Notes under the pieces: model-generated
What the model was told of the DNA's origin: nothing
Database searches by the model: none
Seen by the model: only the letters and a program-made list of their open reading frames with translations
Position numbers and translations under genes: made by a program
Shown here: piece by piece, positions 33,917-42,930 of the stretch
Position numbering within the stretch: the stretch's first letter is position 1
Layout: each line of letters opens with the position of its first letter
Assembly (NCBI RefSeq): GCF_005670685.2
Contig: NZ_CP062008.1
Span: 3,720,001 to 3,784,000 of the forward strand
Length of the DNA: 64,000 bases
Direction: 5' to 3'
Source: Mycolicibacterium mucogenicum DSM 44124
GTDB taxonomy: Bacteria > Actinomycetota > Actinomycetes > Mycobacteriales > Mycobacteriaceae

Positions 33917-35410
33917 TCACGCGGTGCCGGCGGCGACGCTCAATTCGCCGGCCAGTTCGCGCCGCAGCACCTTGCCCGTCGGCGAGGTCGGCAACTGGTC
34001 GCGGAACACCACGCGGTCGGGTGTGCGGGAGCCACGCAGGGCCGCCCGTACGTACTCGCGTAGTTCCTCGGGGTCGGGTGAGGTGTCCGCTTCCGGGACG
34101 ACGACCGCGACCATGATCTGCCCCCACTCAGGGTCCGGCACACCGACCACCGCGACGTCGCACACGTGGGGATGTTCGACGAGGACGTCCTCCAGTTCGG
34201 CGGGCGCGATGTTCTCTCCCCCGCGGATGATGGTGTCGTCGGACCGGCCGTTGATGAACAGGAAGCCCTCGGCGTCCAGCCAGGCGAGGTCGCGCGTCGG
34301 GAACCAACCGTTCTCGTCGAGCACCGACCCGATGCCGGTGTACTTGCCCGACACCTGCTCACCCCGGATGAACAGCTCACCGATCTCGCCGTGGCCCAAC
34401 GGCTTACCGTCTTCGGCGCGGATCTCCACCTCGATACCCGGCACCGGCCTGCCGACCGAACCCAAGCGCCGCTTGACGTCCGGGTCCGGTGATCCGTGGG
34501 CGTCGCGGTGGTCCTCGGGGGTCAGGACGGCGATCGTCGAACTCGTCTCGGTCAGCCCGTAGGCGTTGACGAATCCGACGTCGGGCAACAGGTCGAGCGC
34601 TCGCCGGACCAGTGGCAGTGGCACCTTCGATCCGCCGTAGGCCAGGTTGCGCAGGGAACTCGGGGCCGGCGCGCCGCGCACGAGTTCGGCGACGATGCGG
34701 TCCAGCATCGTGGGTACCACGGTGCCCGACGTGACGCTTTCCGCGTTCGCCAGGCGCAGCCATTCGGCGGCCTCGAATTTGGTCAGGTACACCATCTTTC
34801 GGCCCGCGTACAGGTTCGACAGCGCCGCGCTCACGCCGGCGTGATACGGCGGCACGCAGATCAGCGCGGCATCCTGCGCGTCTGCAGAATCGAATTCCAC
34901 AGTCCCGGTGATGTAACTCGTCAGGTTGTGATGGGAGAGCTCAACGGCCTTCGGCTTGTTGGTCGTGCCGGAGGTGAACAGCACGATGGCGACGTCGTCC
35001 GGGTCCGCGAATTCGGCAGCGGGGTCCGCGGTGGTCGCCGCGTCGACGAAGGCCTTCGATTCCATTGCGCGACCGACGGTCTCGGCGACATCGGCGAATT
35101 CCTCGTCGTAGATCACCAGCGGGTCCGGCAGTCGTGCGATGAGTTCGCGCAGCGCGCCCGGACTCAGCCTGTAGTTCAGCGGCGTCAGCGGACGATTCGC
35201 GCGCGCCGCGGCGAAGATGAGCAGGGGCAGCATGGCGCCGCCGGTCCCGATGTACGCGACACTGCCGGCGCCCGACTCAGCGACCACACCGCCGCCACCG
35301 TCCGCGAGGCGGTTCAATTCAGCTGTGGTCCAGCGGGTTTCGCCGGAGACGACAGCGGCCCGGTCCGAATTGGCCGATGCCGCCATGTCGAGCAGTATCG
35401 CGAGACTCAA
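33917..35410 (-). CDS. AMP-forming CoA ligase (third of three tandem ligases)
   Basis: 497 residues from TTG 35410, which overlaps the stop of the upstream ligase (TTGA) and has GGAG six bases before it; ATG 35386 is an alternative. ANL motifs: IVLFTSGTTNKPKAVELSH, NAYGLTETSSTIAV, FPTRDLAWLDAEGFL, NGRSDDTIIRGGENIAPAEL and PTSPTGKVLRREL with the catalytic Lys. It forms a CoA thioester of an unknown carboxylic acid. It ends 6 bp from the convergent channel gene. Confidence 0.9.
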   Translation of the reverse strand: MSLAILLDMAASANSDRAAVVSGETRWTTAELNRLADGGGGVVAESGAGSVAYIGTGGAMLPLLIFAAARANRPLTPLNYRLSPGALRELIARLPDPLVIYDEEFADVAETVGRAMESKAFVDAATTADPAAEFADPDDVAIVLFTSGTTNKPKAVELSHHNLTSYITGTVEFDSADAQDAALICVPPYHAGVSAALSNLYAGRKMVYLTKFEAAEWLRLANAESVTSGTVVPTMLDRIVAELVRGAPAPSSLRNLAYGGSKVPLPLVRRALDLLPDVGFVNAYGLTETSSTIAVLTPEDHRDAHGSPDPDVKRRLGSVGRPVPGIEVEIRAEDGKPLGHGEIGELFIRGEQVSGKYTGIGSVLDENGWFPTRDLAWLDAEGFLFINGRSDDTIIRGGENIAPAELEDVLVEHPHVCDVAVVGVPDPEWGQIMVAVVVPEADTSPDPEELREYVRAALRGSRTPDRVVFRDQLPTSPTGKVLRRELAGELSVAAGTA

Positions 35411-36885
35411 TGAACACTCCAATTCGTACGACGCTCCAACAGCGGCCCGGCCCGCTCGACCAGGGCGTCCTTCGTGACCTTCCCGGTGGCGTTCTGCGGC
35501 AGCTCGGCGACGAACTCGACGAACCGCGGCGCTTTGAACCCCGCCATCCGCTGCCGGCTCCACGTCACCAACTGCTGCTCGGTGACCGGCGACGCCGGGA
35601 CCACGAAGGCCATACCGACCTGCCCCAGTCGGTCGTCGGGAACGCCGATGACCGCGACCTGATCCACCGCCGGATGCTCGAGCAGATAGCCCTCGATCTC
35701 CGCCGGATACGCATTGAAGCCGCCGACGATGAACATGTCCTTCTTGCGGCCGACGATGCGCAACCGGCCACCGTCGTCGAACGATCCGAGATCGCCGGTG
35801 TGCAACCAACCATCGGCGTCGATGGCCTCCGCAGTGGCGATCGGATCGTCAAAGTAGCCGGCCATCACGGTATAGCCGCGAACCAGGACCTCCCCGTCAT
35901 CAGCGATCCGCACCTCGACGCCGTCCGACGGTCGGCCCACCGTGTTGGCGATGTCTTCGAACGAATCGCCCGGCCGTGACATCGTGGCCGTGCCGCATTC
36001 GGTCAGGCCGTACCCGGTGGCGAGCGCCTCGAACGGCAACTCGTGCAGCACGCGGCGCACCAACTCCACCGGGATGTCGGCGGCTCCCGTGACGCCGGCC
36101 CGCAATGTCGCGAGCCTGGACTTGTCGGGTACGGCGAGCAGTGAGTGATACAGCGTCGGCGGTCCGGGCAGTACCGTGACGCGTTCCCGCTCAACGAGTT
36201 CCACCACAGTATCGGCATCGAATACGGCCATGGGCAGCATCGTCGCGCCGCGGATCATCGCCGCGATGATGCCCGCTTTGTAGCCGAAGGTATGGAAGAA
36301 CGGATTGATGATCAGGTACCGGTCACCGGCGCGGAGACCAACCCGGTCACACCATTCGGCGTATTGGCGCAGCGTCTGCCGGTGGTTCATCATCACGCCC
36401 TTGGGGCGGCCGGTGGTGCCCGACGTGTAGATGATGTCGGCGATGTCATCGCCGTCGATGTCGCGGCACTCGAATGGCTCGGCATCGTCGAGAAATCCCG
36501 ACTTCAGGTCGATGGCCGGGACACCCGCGGGCACCGCGAAATCCTGTCCGAGGAAACCCTTCTCGACCAGTACTGCCTTGGCGCCACTGCGCGTGATGAT
36601 ATCGGCGGCTTCTTCGGTCTTGAACCGGGTGTTGACCGGGACCACTATCCCGCCCGCGGTCACCACGCCGAGCGCGGCGATCACCCAGTGAGCGGAGTTC
36701 GGCGCCCAGATGGCCACGCGGTCACCTTTGTCGACACCCAGCGTATGGAAGGCCCCGGCCGCTCGCCGGATGCGCTGCGCCAGTTCGGTGTACGACAGCC
36801 GCAATGGCCCGTCGACCAGAGCCTCGGCGTCGCCGAATCTGTCGGCGGCGCTGAGCGCCATGTCCGGAATCGTGTGCCACGTCAT
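35407..36885 (-). CDS. AMP-forming CoA ligase, FadD3/FadD17-like class (second of three)
   Basis: 492 residues from ATG 36885, overlapping the upstream stop (ATGA). Motifs: IIYTSGTTGRPKGVMMNHRQ, ATGYGLTECGTATMS, LHTGDLGSFDDGGRL, IVGRKKDMFIVGGFNAYPAE and NATGKVTKDAL. The FIVGGFNAYPAEIE hinge is typical of FadD ligases acting on short, often cyclic or steroid-derived acids, but the substrate is not determined. Translation is coupled with both neighbours. Confidence 0.9.
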   Translation of the reverse strand: MTWHTIPDMALSAADRFGDAEALVDGPLRLSYTELAQRIRRAAGAFHTLGVDKGDRVAIWAPNSAHWVIAALGVVTAGGIVVPVNTRFKTEEAADIITRSGAKAVLVEKGFLGQDFAVPAGVPAIDLKSGFLDDAEPFECRDIDGDDIADIIYTSGTTGRPKGVMMNHRQTLRQYAEWCDRVGLRAGDRYLIINPFFHTFGYKAGIIAAMIRGATMLPMAVFDADTVVELVERERVTVLPGPPTLYHSLLAVPDKSRLATLRAGVTGAADIPVELVRRVLHELPFEALATGYGLTECGTATMSRPGDSFEDIANTVGRPSDGVEVRIADDGEVLVRGYTVMAGYFDDPIATAEAIDADGWLHTGDLGSFDDGGRLRIVGRKKDMFIVGGFNAYPAEIEGYLLEHPAVDQVAVIGVPDDRLGQVGMAFVVPASPVTEQQLVTWSRQRMAGFKAPRFVEFVAELPQNATGKVTKDALVERAGPLLERRTNWSVH

Positions 36886-38435
36886 GACCGAAGTCCTTGG
36901 CGCACCAGGAATTTCTGCACTTTGCCGCTGGCGGTCCGCGGATAGTCCGCCACCTCGTGCACTTCTTCGGGCCACTTCTGGCGTGCCACGCCAGCGGCCG
37001 CGAAGTGTTCTCGCACCTGCTGCAACGTGGGCAGGACGTGGCCGGGCCGCATCCGCACCACGGCGGCCACGCGCTCCCCCAACCGGACGTCGGGCGCCGC
37101 CACGACTACCGCATCGGCGATGCCCGTCATGCCGAGCAGCACCTCTTCGACCTCCACGGCGCTGACGTTCTCGCCACCGCGGATGATCACATCGGATTTA
37201 CGGTCGGTGATGGTGAGATATCCGTCGTCGTCGAGGAATCCGATGTCACCGGTGCGGTACCAGCCCTCATCGTCGAACGCCTTCGCGGTGAGCGTGTCGT
37301 CGGTGTAGCCAAGGCACAGATCAGGGCCGCGGCTGAAAATCTCGCCGTCCTCATTGAGCCGAATCTCCACGCCGGGCCGGGGATCGCCATCGGTGAAGAG
37401 GCGCTTGTCCTCGGGTGCACTCGGATGAGTACCGGTGATCGACGGGTGTTCGGTGCTCCCATAGGCGCGGTAGACGAAGACGCCGAGATCCGAGAGCCGG
37501 CGCGTCACGGCCGCAGGCACCGACGACCCGCCCAGGCCAACGGTTTTCAGCAGCGAACGGTGTTCGTCGGTGCAGTCGGGATGGTCGAGCAGACTGGTCA
37601 CGAAGTACGGCGGCCCGCCGCCGACCGAAAGCCCATCGCGCTTCATCAACGCCAGCACTTGGCCCGCGTCCCAGCTGTCGCAGAGGTTGATGGGCCGTCC
37701 CTCCAGCACCGGGATGAGGAACGCCCCGACCATGCCGATGAAATGGCCGACGGGAGCGACGGTCAACTCCTTGCCGCGCTTGGTGGGGTACCCGGCGTTG
37801 AGCTGGCGCGTCTCACAGACCAGCGACTGGTGGCTGTGCACGACGCCTTTCGGATTGCTCGTCGTGCCGGAGGTGTACGCGATGAGCGCCGGTGCCGAGG
37901 GCTCAACCGCCAACGTCCCTGCCATCGGTTCGTCGGCGAGCAGGTCGTCGAAGTCCCGGCCCACCACCGCGACGATCGGCACGTCGGCGCACAGGTCGGC
38001 GTGGTACGCGGGGCGGCCGGCATTGTCGGCCGTGATGAAGACGCGCGGCGCGGCATCGGCCAGGATGTGGGCCAATTCCTTGCGCCCGTAGAAGTGCACG
38101 ATCGGCACGACGACCGCGCCCAGGAATGCCGACGCCCAGAACACCGCGGCGGCTTCCATCCAGTTCGGCAGTTGGAAAGCGACGACGTCGCCGGGGCCCA
38201 CGCCGCGGGCCCGCAGGCCTGCCGCGAGCCGGCGGGCCACACGCTCGGCCTCAGCGTAGGTACCCGACCAGCCCCGGACAGCCGAGTGGATCCGGAAGTC
38301 GGCGTCTGGCGCGGACCGCAGACCGGCGGCCAGCAGGTCGCCGACGGTCTCGCTGGTCCACCAGCCGTTGTCTCGGTAGCGGGCGGCGAGACCGGCGGGG
38401 ACTGTGCGGTTTACGGGGCTGCGGAGACCAGTCAT
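36882..38435 (-). CDS. AMP-forming CoA ligase (first of three tandem ligases)
   Basis: 517 residues from ATG 38435; upstream in-frame codons reach 38474 but would run over the operator. Motifs: IAYTSGTTSNPKGVVHSHQS, RAYGSTEHPSITGTHP, YRTGDIGFLDDDGYL, DRKSDVIIRGGENVSAVEVE and TASGKVQKFLVRQ. The GSTE version of the adenine motif resembles cyclohexane-carboxylate/short-chain ligases. It leads a three-ligase operon transcribed from the divergent promoter at about 38440-38490. Confidence 0.9.
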   Translation of the reverse strand: MTGLRSPVNRTVPAGLAARYRDNGWWTSETVGDLLAAGLRSAPDADFRIHSAVRGWSGTYAEAERVARRLAAGLRARGVGPGDVVAFQLPNWMEAAAVFWASAFLGAVVVPIVHFYGRKELAHILADAAPRVFITADNAGRPAYHADLCADVPIVAVVGRDFDDLLADEPMAGTLAVEPSAPALIAYTSGTTSNPKGVVHSHQSLVCETRQLNAGYPTKRGKELTVAPVGHFIGMVGAFLIPVLEGRPINLCDSWDAGQVLALMKRDGLSVGGGPPYFVTSLLDHPDCTDEHRSLLKTVGLGGSSVPAAVTRRLSDLGVFVYRAYGSTEHPSITGTHPSAPEDKRLFTDGDPRPGVEIRLNEDGEIFSRGPDLCLGYTDDTLTAKAFDDEGWYRTGDIGFLDDDGYLTITDRKSDVIIRGGENVSAVEVEEVLLGMTGIADAVVVAAPDVRLGERVAAVVRMRPGHVLPTLQQVREHFAAAGVARQKWPEEVHEVADYPRTASGKVQKFLVRQGLRS

Positions 38436-38450
38436 GACGCTGGTGATGTT

Positions 38451-38469
38451 ATTCTCCAAAAGAGAGAAT
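38451..38469. promoter_or_regulatory. Inverted repeat in the divergent ligase/echA promoter
   Basis: ATTCTC (38451-38456) and GAGAAT (38464-38469) flank a 7-base spacer. The 17-mer TTCTCCAAAAGAGAGAA here matches TTCTCCAATATGCAGAA at 45338-45354 in 13 positions, including both half-sites. A common regulator for the two divergent promoters is likely; the GntR product encoded between them is the candidate. Confidence 0.55.
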
Positions 38470-38491
38470 GCCAATATCAGTTAGGTGGCAC

Positions 38492-39256
38492 ATGCAGGGC
38501 GAGCGAAGCGACAGTGCCGTGAACGTGGAGTTCGACGGCGGGTTGGCGGTGCTGACCATCGACCGGCCGCACGCCCGCAACGCCATTTCACTGGACACGA
38601 TGGACCAGCTGAATGCCGCGCTGGACACCGTCGCCGAGGCCCGGGTGCTGGTGGTCAAGGGCGCCGGTGAGCGCGCCTTCGTCTCGGGCGGTGACCTCAA
38701 AGAGCTGGCCGCCATCACGACGCACGACGGCGCCGCCGAGATGGCGTGGCGGATGCGCGCGATCTGCGACCGGCTGGTGAATTTTCCCGGCCCGGTGATC
38801 GCTGCCCTCAACGGTCATGCGCTCGGCGGGGGTGCGGAGTTCGCCACCGCTGCCGACATCCGGCTGGCGGCCGACGACATCAAGATCGGCTTCAACCAGG
38901 TGACATTGCAGATCATGCCGGCGTGGGGCGGCGCCGAACGGCTCGCCGCCCTGGTGGGCACCGGCCGGGCGCTGCTGCTCGCGGGCACCGGCGAAATCCT
39001 GACGGCCGGCGATGCCGAGCGAATCGGCTTGGTGGACAGGGTCTTCGAACGGTCACGCTTCGAAGACGGCTGGCGCCAGGTGGCCCAGGCACTGACAGCT
39101 GCGCCCGTACGCGACATCAAGCGCGTCGTCCGCGGACTGCCGCCTGCCGACGCTGTCGACGCCTTCGCTCGGCACTGGGTCGCCGACGAGCACTGGGCGG
39201 CCGTCGACAACCGCACCAAACCGGTGCAGAGTCTTGACGCCGGACGCTCAGCCTGA
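38492..39256 (+). CDS. Enoyl-CoA hydratase/isomerase family protein (crotonase fold)
   Basis: 254 residues from ATG 38492 (AGGTGG upstream); ATG 38468 and GTG 38519 are alternatives. Crotonase motifs: oxyanion segment RAFVSGGDLKEL and HALGGGAEFATAADIR with the first catalytic Glu. The second position, normally Glu in the FGQPE strand, reads IGFNQVTLQIMPAWGG (Gln). A classical hydratase uses both acids, so an isomerase, hydrolase or retro-reaction is equally possible. It is divergent from the triple-ligase operon and overlaps the next ligase by 9 bp at its 3' end. Confidence 0.87.
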   Translation: MQGERSDSAVNVEFDGGLAVLTIDRPHARNAISLDTMDQLNAALDTVAEARVLVVKGAGERAFVSGGDLKELAAITTHDGAAEMAWRMRAICDRLVNFPGPVIAALNGHALGGGAEFATAADIRLAADDIKIGFNQVTLQIMPAWGGAERLAALVGTGRALLLAGTGEILTAGDAERIGLVDRVFERSRFEDGWRQVAQALTAAPVRDIKRVVRGLPPADAVDAFARHWVADEHWAAVDNRTKPVQSLDAGRSA

Positions 39257-40714
39257 CGCGCCACCGGCTGTCAGCCGCGTCCGTAGTTCACGTTTGAGCA
39301 CCTTGCCGTAGCTGTTCTTGGGCATCTCGTCGAGGTACACGTAGCGCTTCGGCCGCTTGAAGCGCGCGATGCGGTCGAGCAGGTGGGCATCCAGCTCGTC
39401 GGCCTGTGCGGCGCCGACGATGAACGCGACGACGATCTCACCCCACTCGGCATCAGGCGCACCGACCACCGCGGCCTCGGCGACATCGGGGTGCTCCAGC
39501 AGCACTTCCTCGACCTCCCGCGGATAGATGTTGCTGCCGCCACTGATCACGACGTCCTTCGACCGGTCGCGCAGCGTCAGGTACCCGCGGTCGTCGAACG
39601 AACCCATGTCCCCGGTGTACAGCCAGCCACCCCGCAACGCGTCGGCGGTGGCCGCGGGGTTGTGCCAGTAGCCGGCCATGACAACGTCACCGCGACAGAC
39701 GATTTCACCGATCTCACCGATACCGGCGCGGCTGCCGTCCGGCCGCAGCACAGCCACCTCGACACCGGAACGGGCGTAACCGACCGAGCCGAGGACCGCG
39801 TCGTCACCGGATTCGTGGTCGGTGCGGCGAAGCCCGGTGATCGTCATCGGCGCCTCCCCCTGCCCGTACAACTGCGCGAACACCGGGCCGAACGCGGCCG
39901 TCGCCTTCTTCAGACCGTCGAGGTACATCGGGCCGCCCCCGTAGATGACGGTCCGCAGATTGCGCGGCCGGGCGCGGCCGGTGTCGACGAGACGTGCCAC
40001 CATGGTCGGAGCGAGAAACGCACTGCTGCCGGGGTGGTGGTCGCAGAGGTCGAGGAACTCGTCCGGGTCGAACGAGCCGGACTCGGGGATGACCTGGCGC
40101 GCGCCGCGCAGCACGTAGGGCGGTATGTACAGCCCGGATCCGTGCGACATCGGGGCCCCGTGCAGCAGGCTGCAGTTCTCGTCGGGGTCGTCGAGGTCGG
40201 CCAGGTGGGCGAGCGTCATGGCCATCAGGTTGCGATGCGACAGCATCGCGCCTTTCGAGCGTCCTGTCGTGCCGCTGGTGTAGAACAGCCAGGCCAGTGC
40301 TGCCGGGTCGGTGTCCGGTGGCGCGCTGGGCGGTGCGGCCAGGCGGCGCGAATAGCCCTCGGCACCAATGACTTCCGATGGCCACTCGAGGCGGGCCGCA
40401 ATGGCCGGCGACGCGAAGACCAGCGATGCGCCGCTGTCGTCGAGGATTTGCGCCATCTCGCGCGCGTGCAGTTTGTAGTTGATGGGGACCGCCACACACT
40501 GCGCGGCCCAGATCGCGAACAGCAGCTCGACGATCTCGGGACGGTTCTCGCTGGCGATCGCGATCCGCGCACCGGGCGGGCCGAGACCGGCGGCCAGGCG
40601 TAACGCACGCTCCCGCAGCTCCTTCCAGGTGTACAGCTGCGACTGTCCGCGATACACCGCGCCGCGGTCACCGAATCGGGTGGCAGCAGAATCCAGCAGC
40701 GCGAACATGTTCAC
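39248..40714 (-). CDS. AMP-forming CoA ligase
   Basis: 488 residues from GTG 40714, which overlaps the stop of the upstream SDR (GTGA); ATG 40708 follows two codons later. Motifs: LFYTSGTTGRSKGAMLSHRN, QLYGQGEAPMTITGL, LYTGDMGSFDDRGYL, DRSKDVVISGGSNIYPREVE and NSYGKVLKREL with the catalytic Lys. The GQGEAP adenine motif and ISGGSNIYPREVEE hinge are common in actinobacterial aromatic/long-chain FadD proteins. It is the last gene of the operon 45242-39248. Confidence 0.9.
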   Translation of the reverse strand: MNMFALLDSAATRFGDRGAVYRGQSQLYTWKELRERALRLAAGLGPPGARIAIASENRPEIVELLFAIWAAQCVAVPINYKLHAREMAQILDDSGASLVFASPAIAARLEWPSEVIGAEGYSRRLAAPPSAPPDTDPAALAWLFYTSGTTGRSKGAMLSHRNLMAMTLAHLADLDDPDENCSLLHGAPMSHGSGLYIPPYVLRGARQVIPESGSFDPDEFLDLCDHHPGSSAFLAPTMVARLVDTGRARPRNLRTVIYGGGPMYLDGLKKATAAFGPVFAQLYGQGEAPMTITGLRRTDHESGDDAVLGSVGYARSGVEVAVLRPDGSRAGIGEIGEIVCRGDVVMAGYWHNPAATADALRGGWLYTGDMGSFDDRGYLTLRDRSKDVVISGGSNIYPREVEEVLLEHPDVAEAAVVGAPDAEWGEIVVAFIVGAAQADELDAHLLDRIARFKRPKRYVYLDEMPKNSYGKVLKRELRTRLTAGGASG

Positions 40715-41478
40715 CGCGCGACCCACTCCGAGTCCAGTGCACGGTCCGACAGGTACTTGGTGGCGCTCCACCCGCCGTCGACGACGATGGTCTGGCCGTT
40801 GATGAAACTGCCTGCCTCCGAACAGAGAAAGGCCACAGTGCCGGCGATGTCCTCGACCCGGCCGAGCCGCTGGTGCGGCGTCATCTCGACATTGATCTTG
40901 CGGAACCGGTCGTCTTCCAGCCGGTGGGCGACCATCGGCGTCACCGTCACCCCCGGCGCCACCGCGTTGCACCGGATGCCCTGCGCGCCGTACTGGCATG
41001 CGATGTGTGTGGTCAGCGCGGTCAGCCCGCCCTTGGCCGCCGAGTACGCACCGCCGCGCAACCCACCGACAACCGCGAAGGTCGATGTGACGTTGATGAT
41101 CGCCGATCCGGGAGCCAGGTGCGGGATGACCTCACGGGCCAGGCGGAAGGGCGCGCGCAGCATCAGGCCGAGCGCATAGTCCAGCGCATCATCGTCGGTC
41201 TCGTGCAACGGTTTCGGGCTGCCGACGCCGGCGTTGTTCACCAGGAAGTCGATGCGTCCCCATCGGTTCAGTGCGGCCTCGACGATGCGGGACGGCGCGT
41301 CGTTGTCGGTGAGGTTCACCGCGACGGTGGCGATGCGCTCCGGGTCGGCCCGCTGCAGGTCCGCCAGGCGGTCCTCGTCCCGGCCGGTGCCGAGGACGGC
41401 GATGCCGGCCGCGGCGAGCGTTGTCGCGCACCCGAATCCGATCCCGCTGCTGGCGCCTGTGACTATCGCTACCTGCAT
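40711..41478 (-). CDS. SDR-family dehydrogenase
   Basis: 255 residues from ATG 41478, overlapping the upstream ligase by 10 bp. Classical SDR: TGASSGIGFGCA cofactor loop, NNAGVGSPK, Ser in INVTSTFA and catalytic YSAAK. The C-terminal INGQTIVVDGGW is typical. It oxidises or reduces a hydroxyl/keto group with NAD(P); within a ligase operon a 3-hydroxyacyl-CoA or cyclic alcohol substrate is likely. Confidence 0.92.
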   Translation of the reverse strand: MQVAIVTGASSGIGFGCATTLAAAGIAVLGTGRDEDRLADLQRADPERIATVAVNLTDNDAPSRIVEAALNRWGRIDFLVNNAGVGSPKPLHETDDDALDYALGLMLRAPFRLAREVIPHLAPGSAIINVTSTFAVVGGLRGGAYSAAKGGLTALTTHIACQYGAQGIRCNAVAPGVTVTPMVAHRLEDDRFRKINVEMTPHQRLGRVEDIAGTVAFLCSEAGSFINGQTIVVDGGWSATKYLSDRALDSEWVAR

Positions 41479-42923
41479 GTCAGCCTCGCTCTGATCTGGT
41501 GCTTGAGTACCTTGCCCGCATCGTTCTTCGGCAACGTCTCCCACGTCTCGACCTGCTCGGGGATCTTGAATCGGGCAATCCCCTTGGCCGTGAGGAACGT
41601 TCGCAGATCGGCGATCCCCGGGCCCGAACCGGCGGCCGGCACGATCACCGCACACGCGCGCTCCCCCGTCCGCTCGTCCGGCAACCCGACGACGGCGACC
41701 TCCGCGATGCCCGGGTGGCCGACCAGGATGTCCTCGACTTCCTTGGGCGCGATGTTCTCCCCGTTGCGGACGATGATGTCTTTCGCCCGACCCGTCACCA
41801 CCAGGCAGTCTCGGTCCCACCGGCCGAGGTCGCCGGTCCGGAAATACCCTTCGGTATCACAGGATTCATCCTCGGCGTGCCGATAGCCGATAAGCATCTG
41901 GGGACCCCGCACCCGGATTTCGCCGTCGACAAGCCTGATGTCGGCGATCCCGGCACGGCCGTCGGTGTCCGCGGCGGCGTCGGGATCGTCCAGCGCACCG
42001 ACGGTGGTGACGGGAACCTCGGTGGACCCGTAGACGCGGCTGACCTTGGCGCGCGCGAAATACGCGGTGGCTCTGCGGATCAACGACGGCGGTACCGAGG
42101 CGCCGCCGCAGATGAAGACCTTCAGATCGGGCAGCCGGGTGCCGGCGCGCTCGGCCGCCGCCAGAATCTGTTCGAGGAACGGTGTCGCGCCTGCGATGTG
42201 TGTGCAGCGCTGCGCGGTCATCAGCGCGACTGCCGCGTCGGCGTCCCAACGTTCCATGAGCACCGCGGTGGTACCCAGCAACAACGGGCATTCGAACGCG
42301 TAGATGGAACCGCCGATGTGGGCGATCGGCGACGGGACCAGGAACGTGTCACCGGGCTCGATGAGCCAGTGGTCACGGAGTTGCCCGATCAGTGCGCCGA
42401 TCGAATCGTGGTTGTGCAGCACGCCTTTGGCTCGCCCGCTGGTGCCCGAGGTATAGAGCAGCAGCGCAGGGTCCTCGGGCACGACCGCCGGGAACTCCCG
42501 TGGCGCCGCCGCCGGCAGTGCACCGTCGCCCACCACGACGATCTCCGGTGGCGCATCCATGTCCGCCGTCACTCGCGAGAGCATCGCGATATAGTCGTGG
42601 CCGCGAAACTCTTTGGGGATGAAGATCATCCGGCAGCTCGCATCGGCGAGGATGAATGCCAGCTCACGGTCGCGCAGCGACGGCAGGATCGGGTTCACCA
42701 CCATCCCGGCCAGCAGCGCGCCGAGGTAGACGACGGCAGCCTCCGACCAATTCGGCAGCATGAACGACACCACACTGCCGCGCGGCAGGCGTTCGGCAAG
42801 GTGAGCGGCGAGCCCGAGGGCCTCGTCATGCAACGCCGTGCCGGCGACGCGGTGCGCGCCGTCGACCAGGACGGTCCGGTTGTCGTCCGCGAGTGCGCGG
42901 AGACCATCGATGATCGTGCGCAT
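41469..42923 (-). CDS. AMP-forming CoA ligase
   Basis: 484 residues from ATG 42923 (GAGGCGG upstream; GTG 42926 also possible). Motifs: LLYTSGTSGRAKGVLHNHDS, RVYGSTEVPVTTVGA, FRTGDLGRWDRDCLV, GRAKDIIVRNGENIAPKEVE and NDAGKVLKHQI. The GSTE adenine motif groups it with the 36882 gene. It starts 7 bp after the GntR gene in one transcription unit. Confidence 0.9.
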   Translation of the reverse strand: MRTIIDGLRALADDNRTVLVDGAHRVAGTALHDEALGLAAHLAERLPRGSVVSFMLPNWSEAAVVYLGALLAGMVVNPILPSLRDRELAFILADASCRMIFIPKEFRGHDYIAMLSRVTADMDAPPEIVVVGDGALPAAAPREFPAVVPEDPALLLYTSGTSGRAKGVLHNHDSIGALIGQLRDHWLIEPGDTFLVPSPIAHIGGSIYAFECPLLLGTTAVLMERWDADAAVALMTAQRCTHIAGATPFLEQILAAAERAGTRLPDLKVFICGGASVPPSLIRRATAYFARAKVSRVYGSTEVPVTTVGALDDPDAAADTDGRAGIADIRLVDGEIRVRGPQMLIGYRHAEDESCDTEGYFRTGDLGRWDRDCLVVTGRAKDIIVRNGENIAPKEVEDILVGHPGIAEVAVVGLPDERTGERACAVIVPAAGSGPGIADLRTFLTAKGIARFKIPEQVETWETLPKNDAGKVLKHQIRARLTCR

Positions 42924-42930
42924 CACCGCC

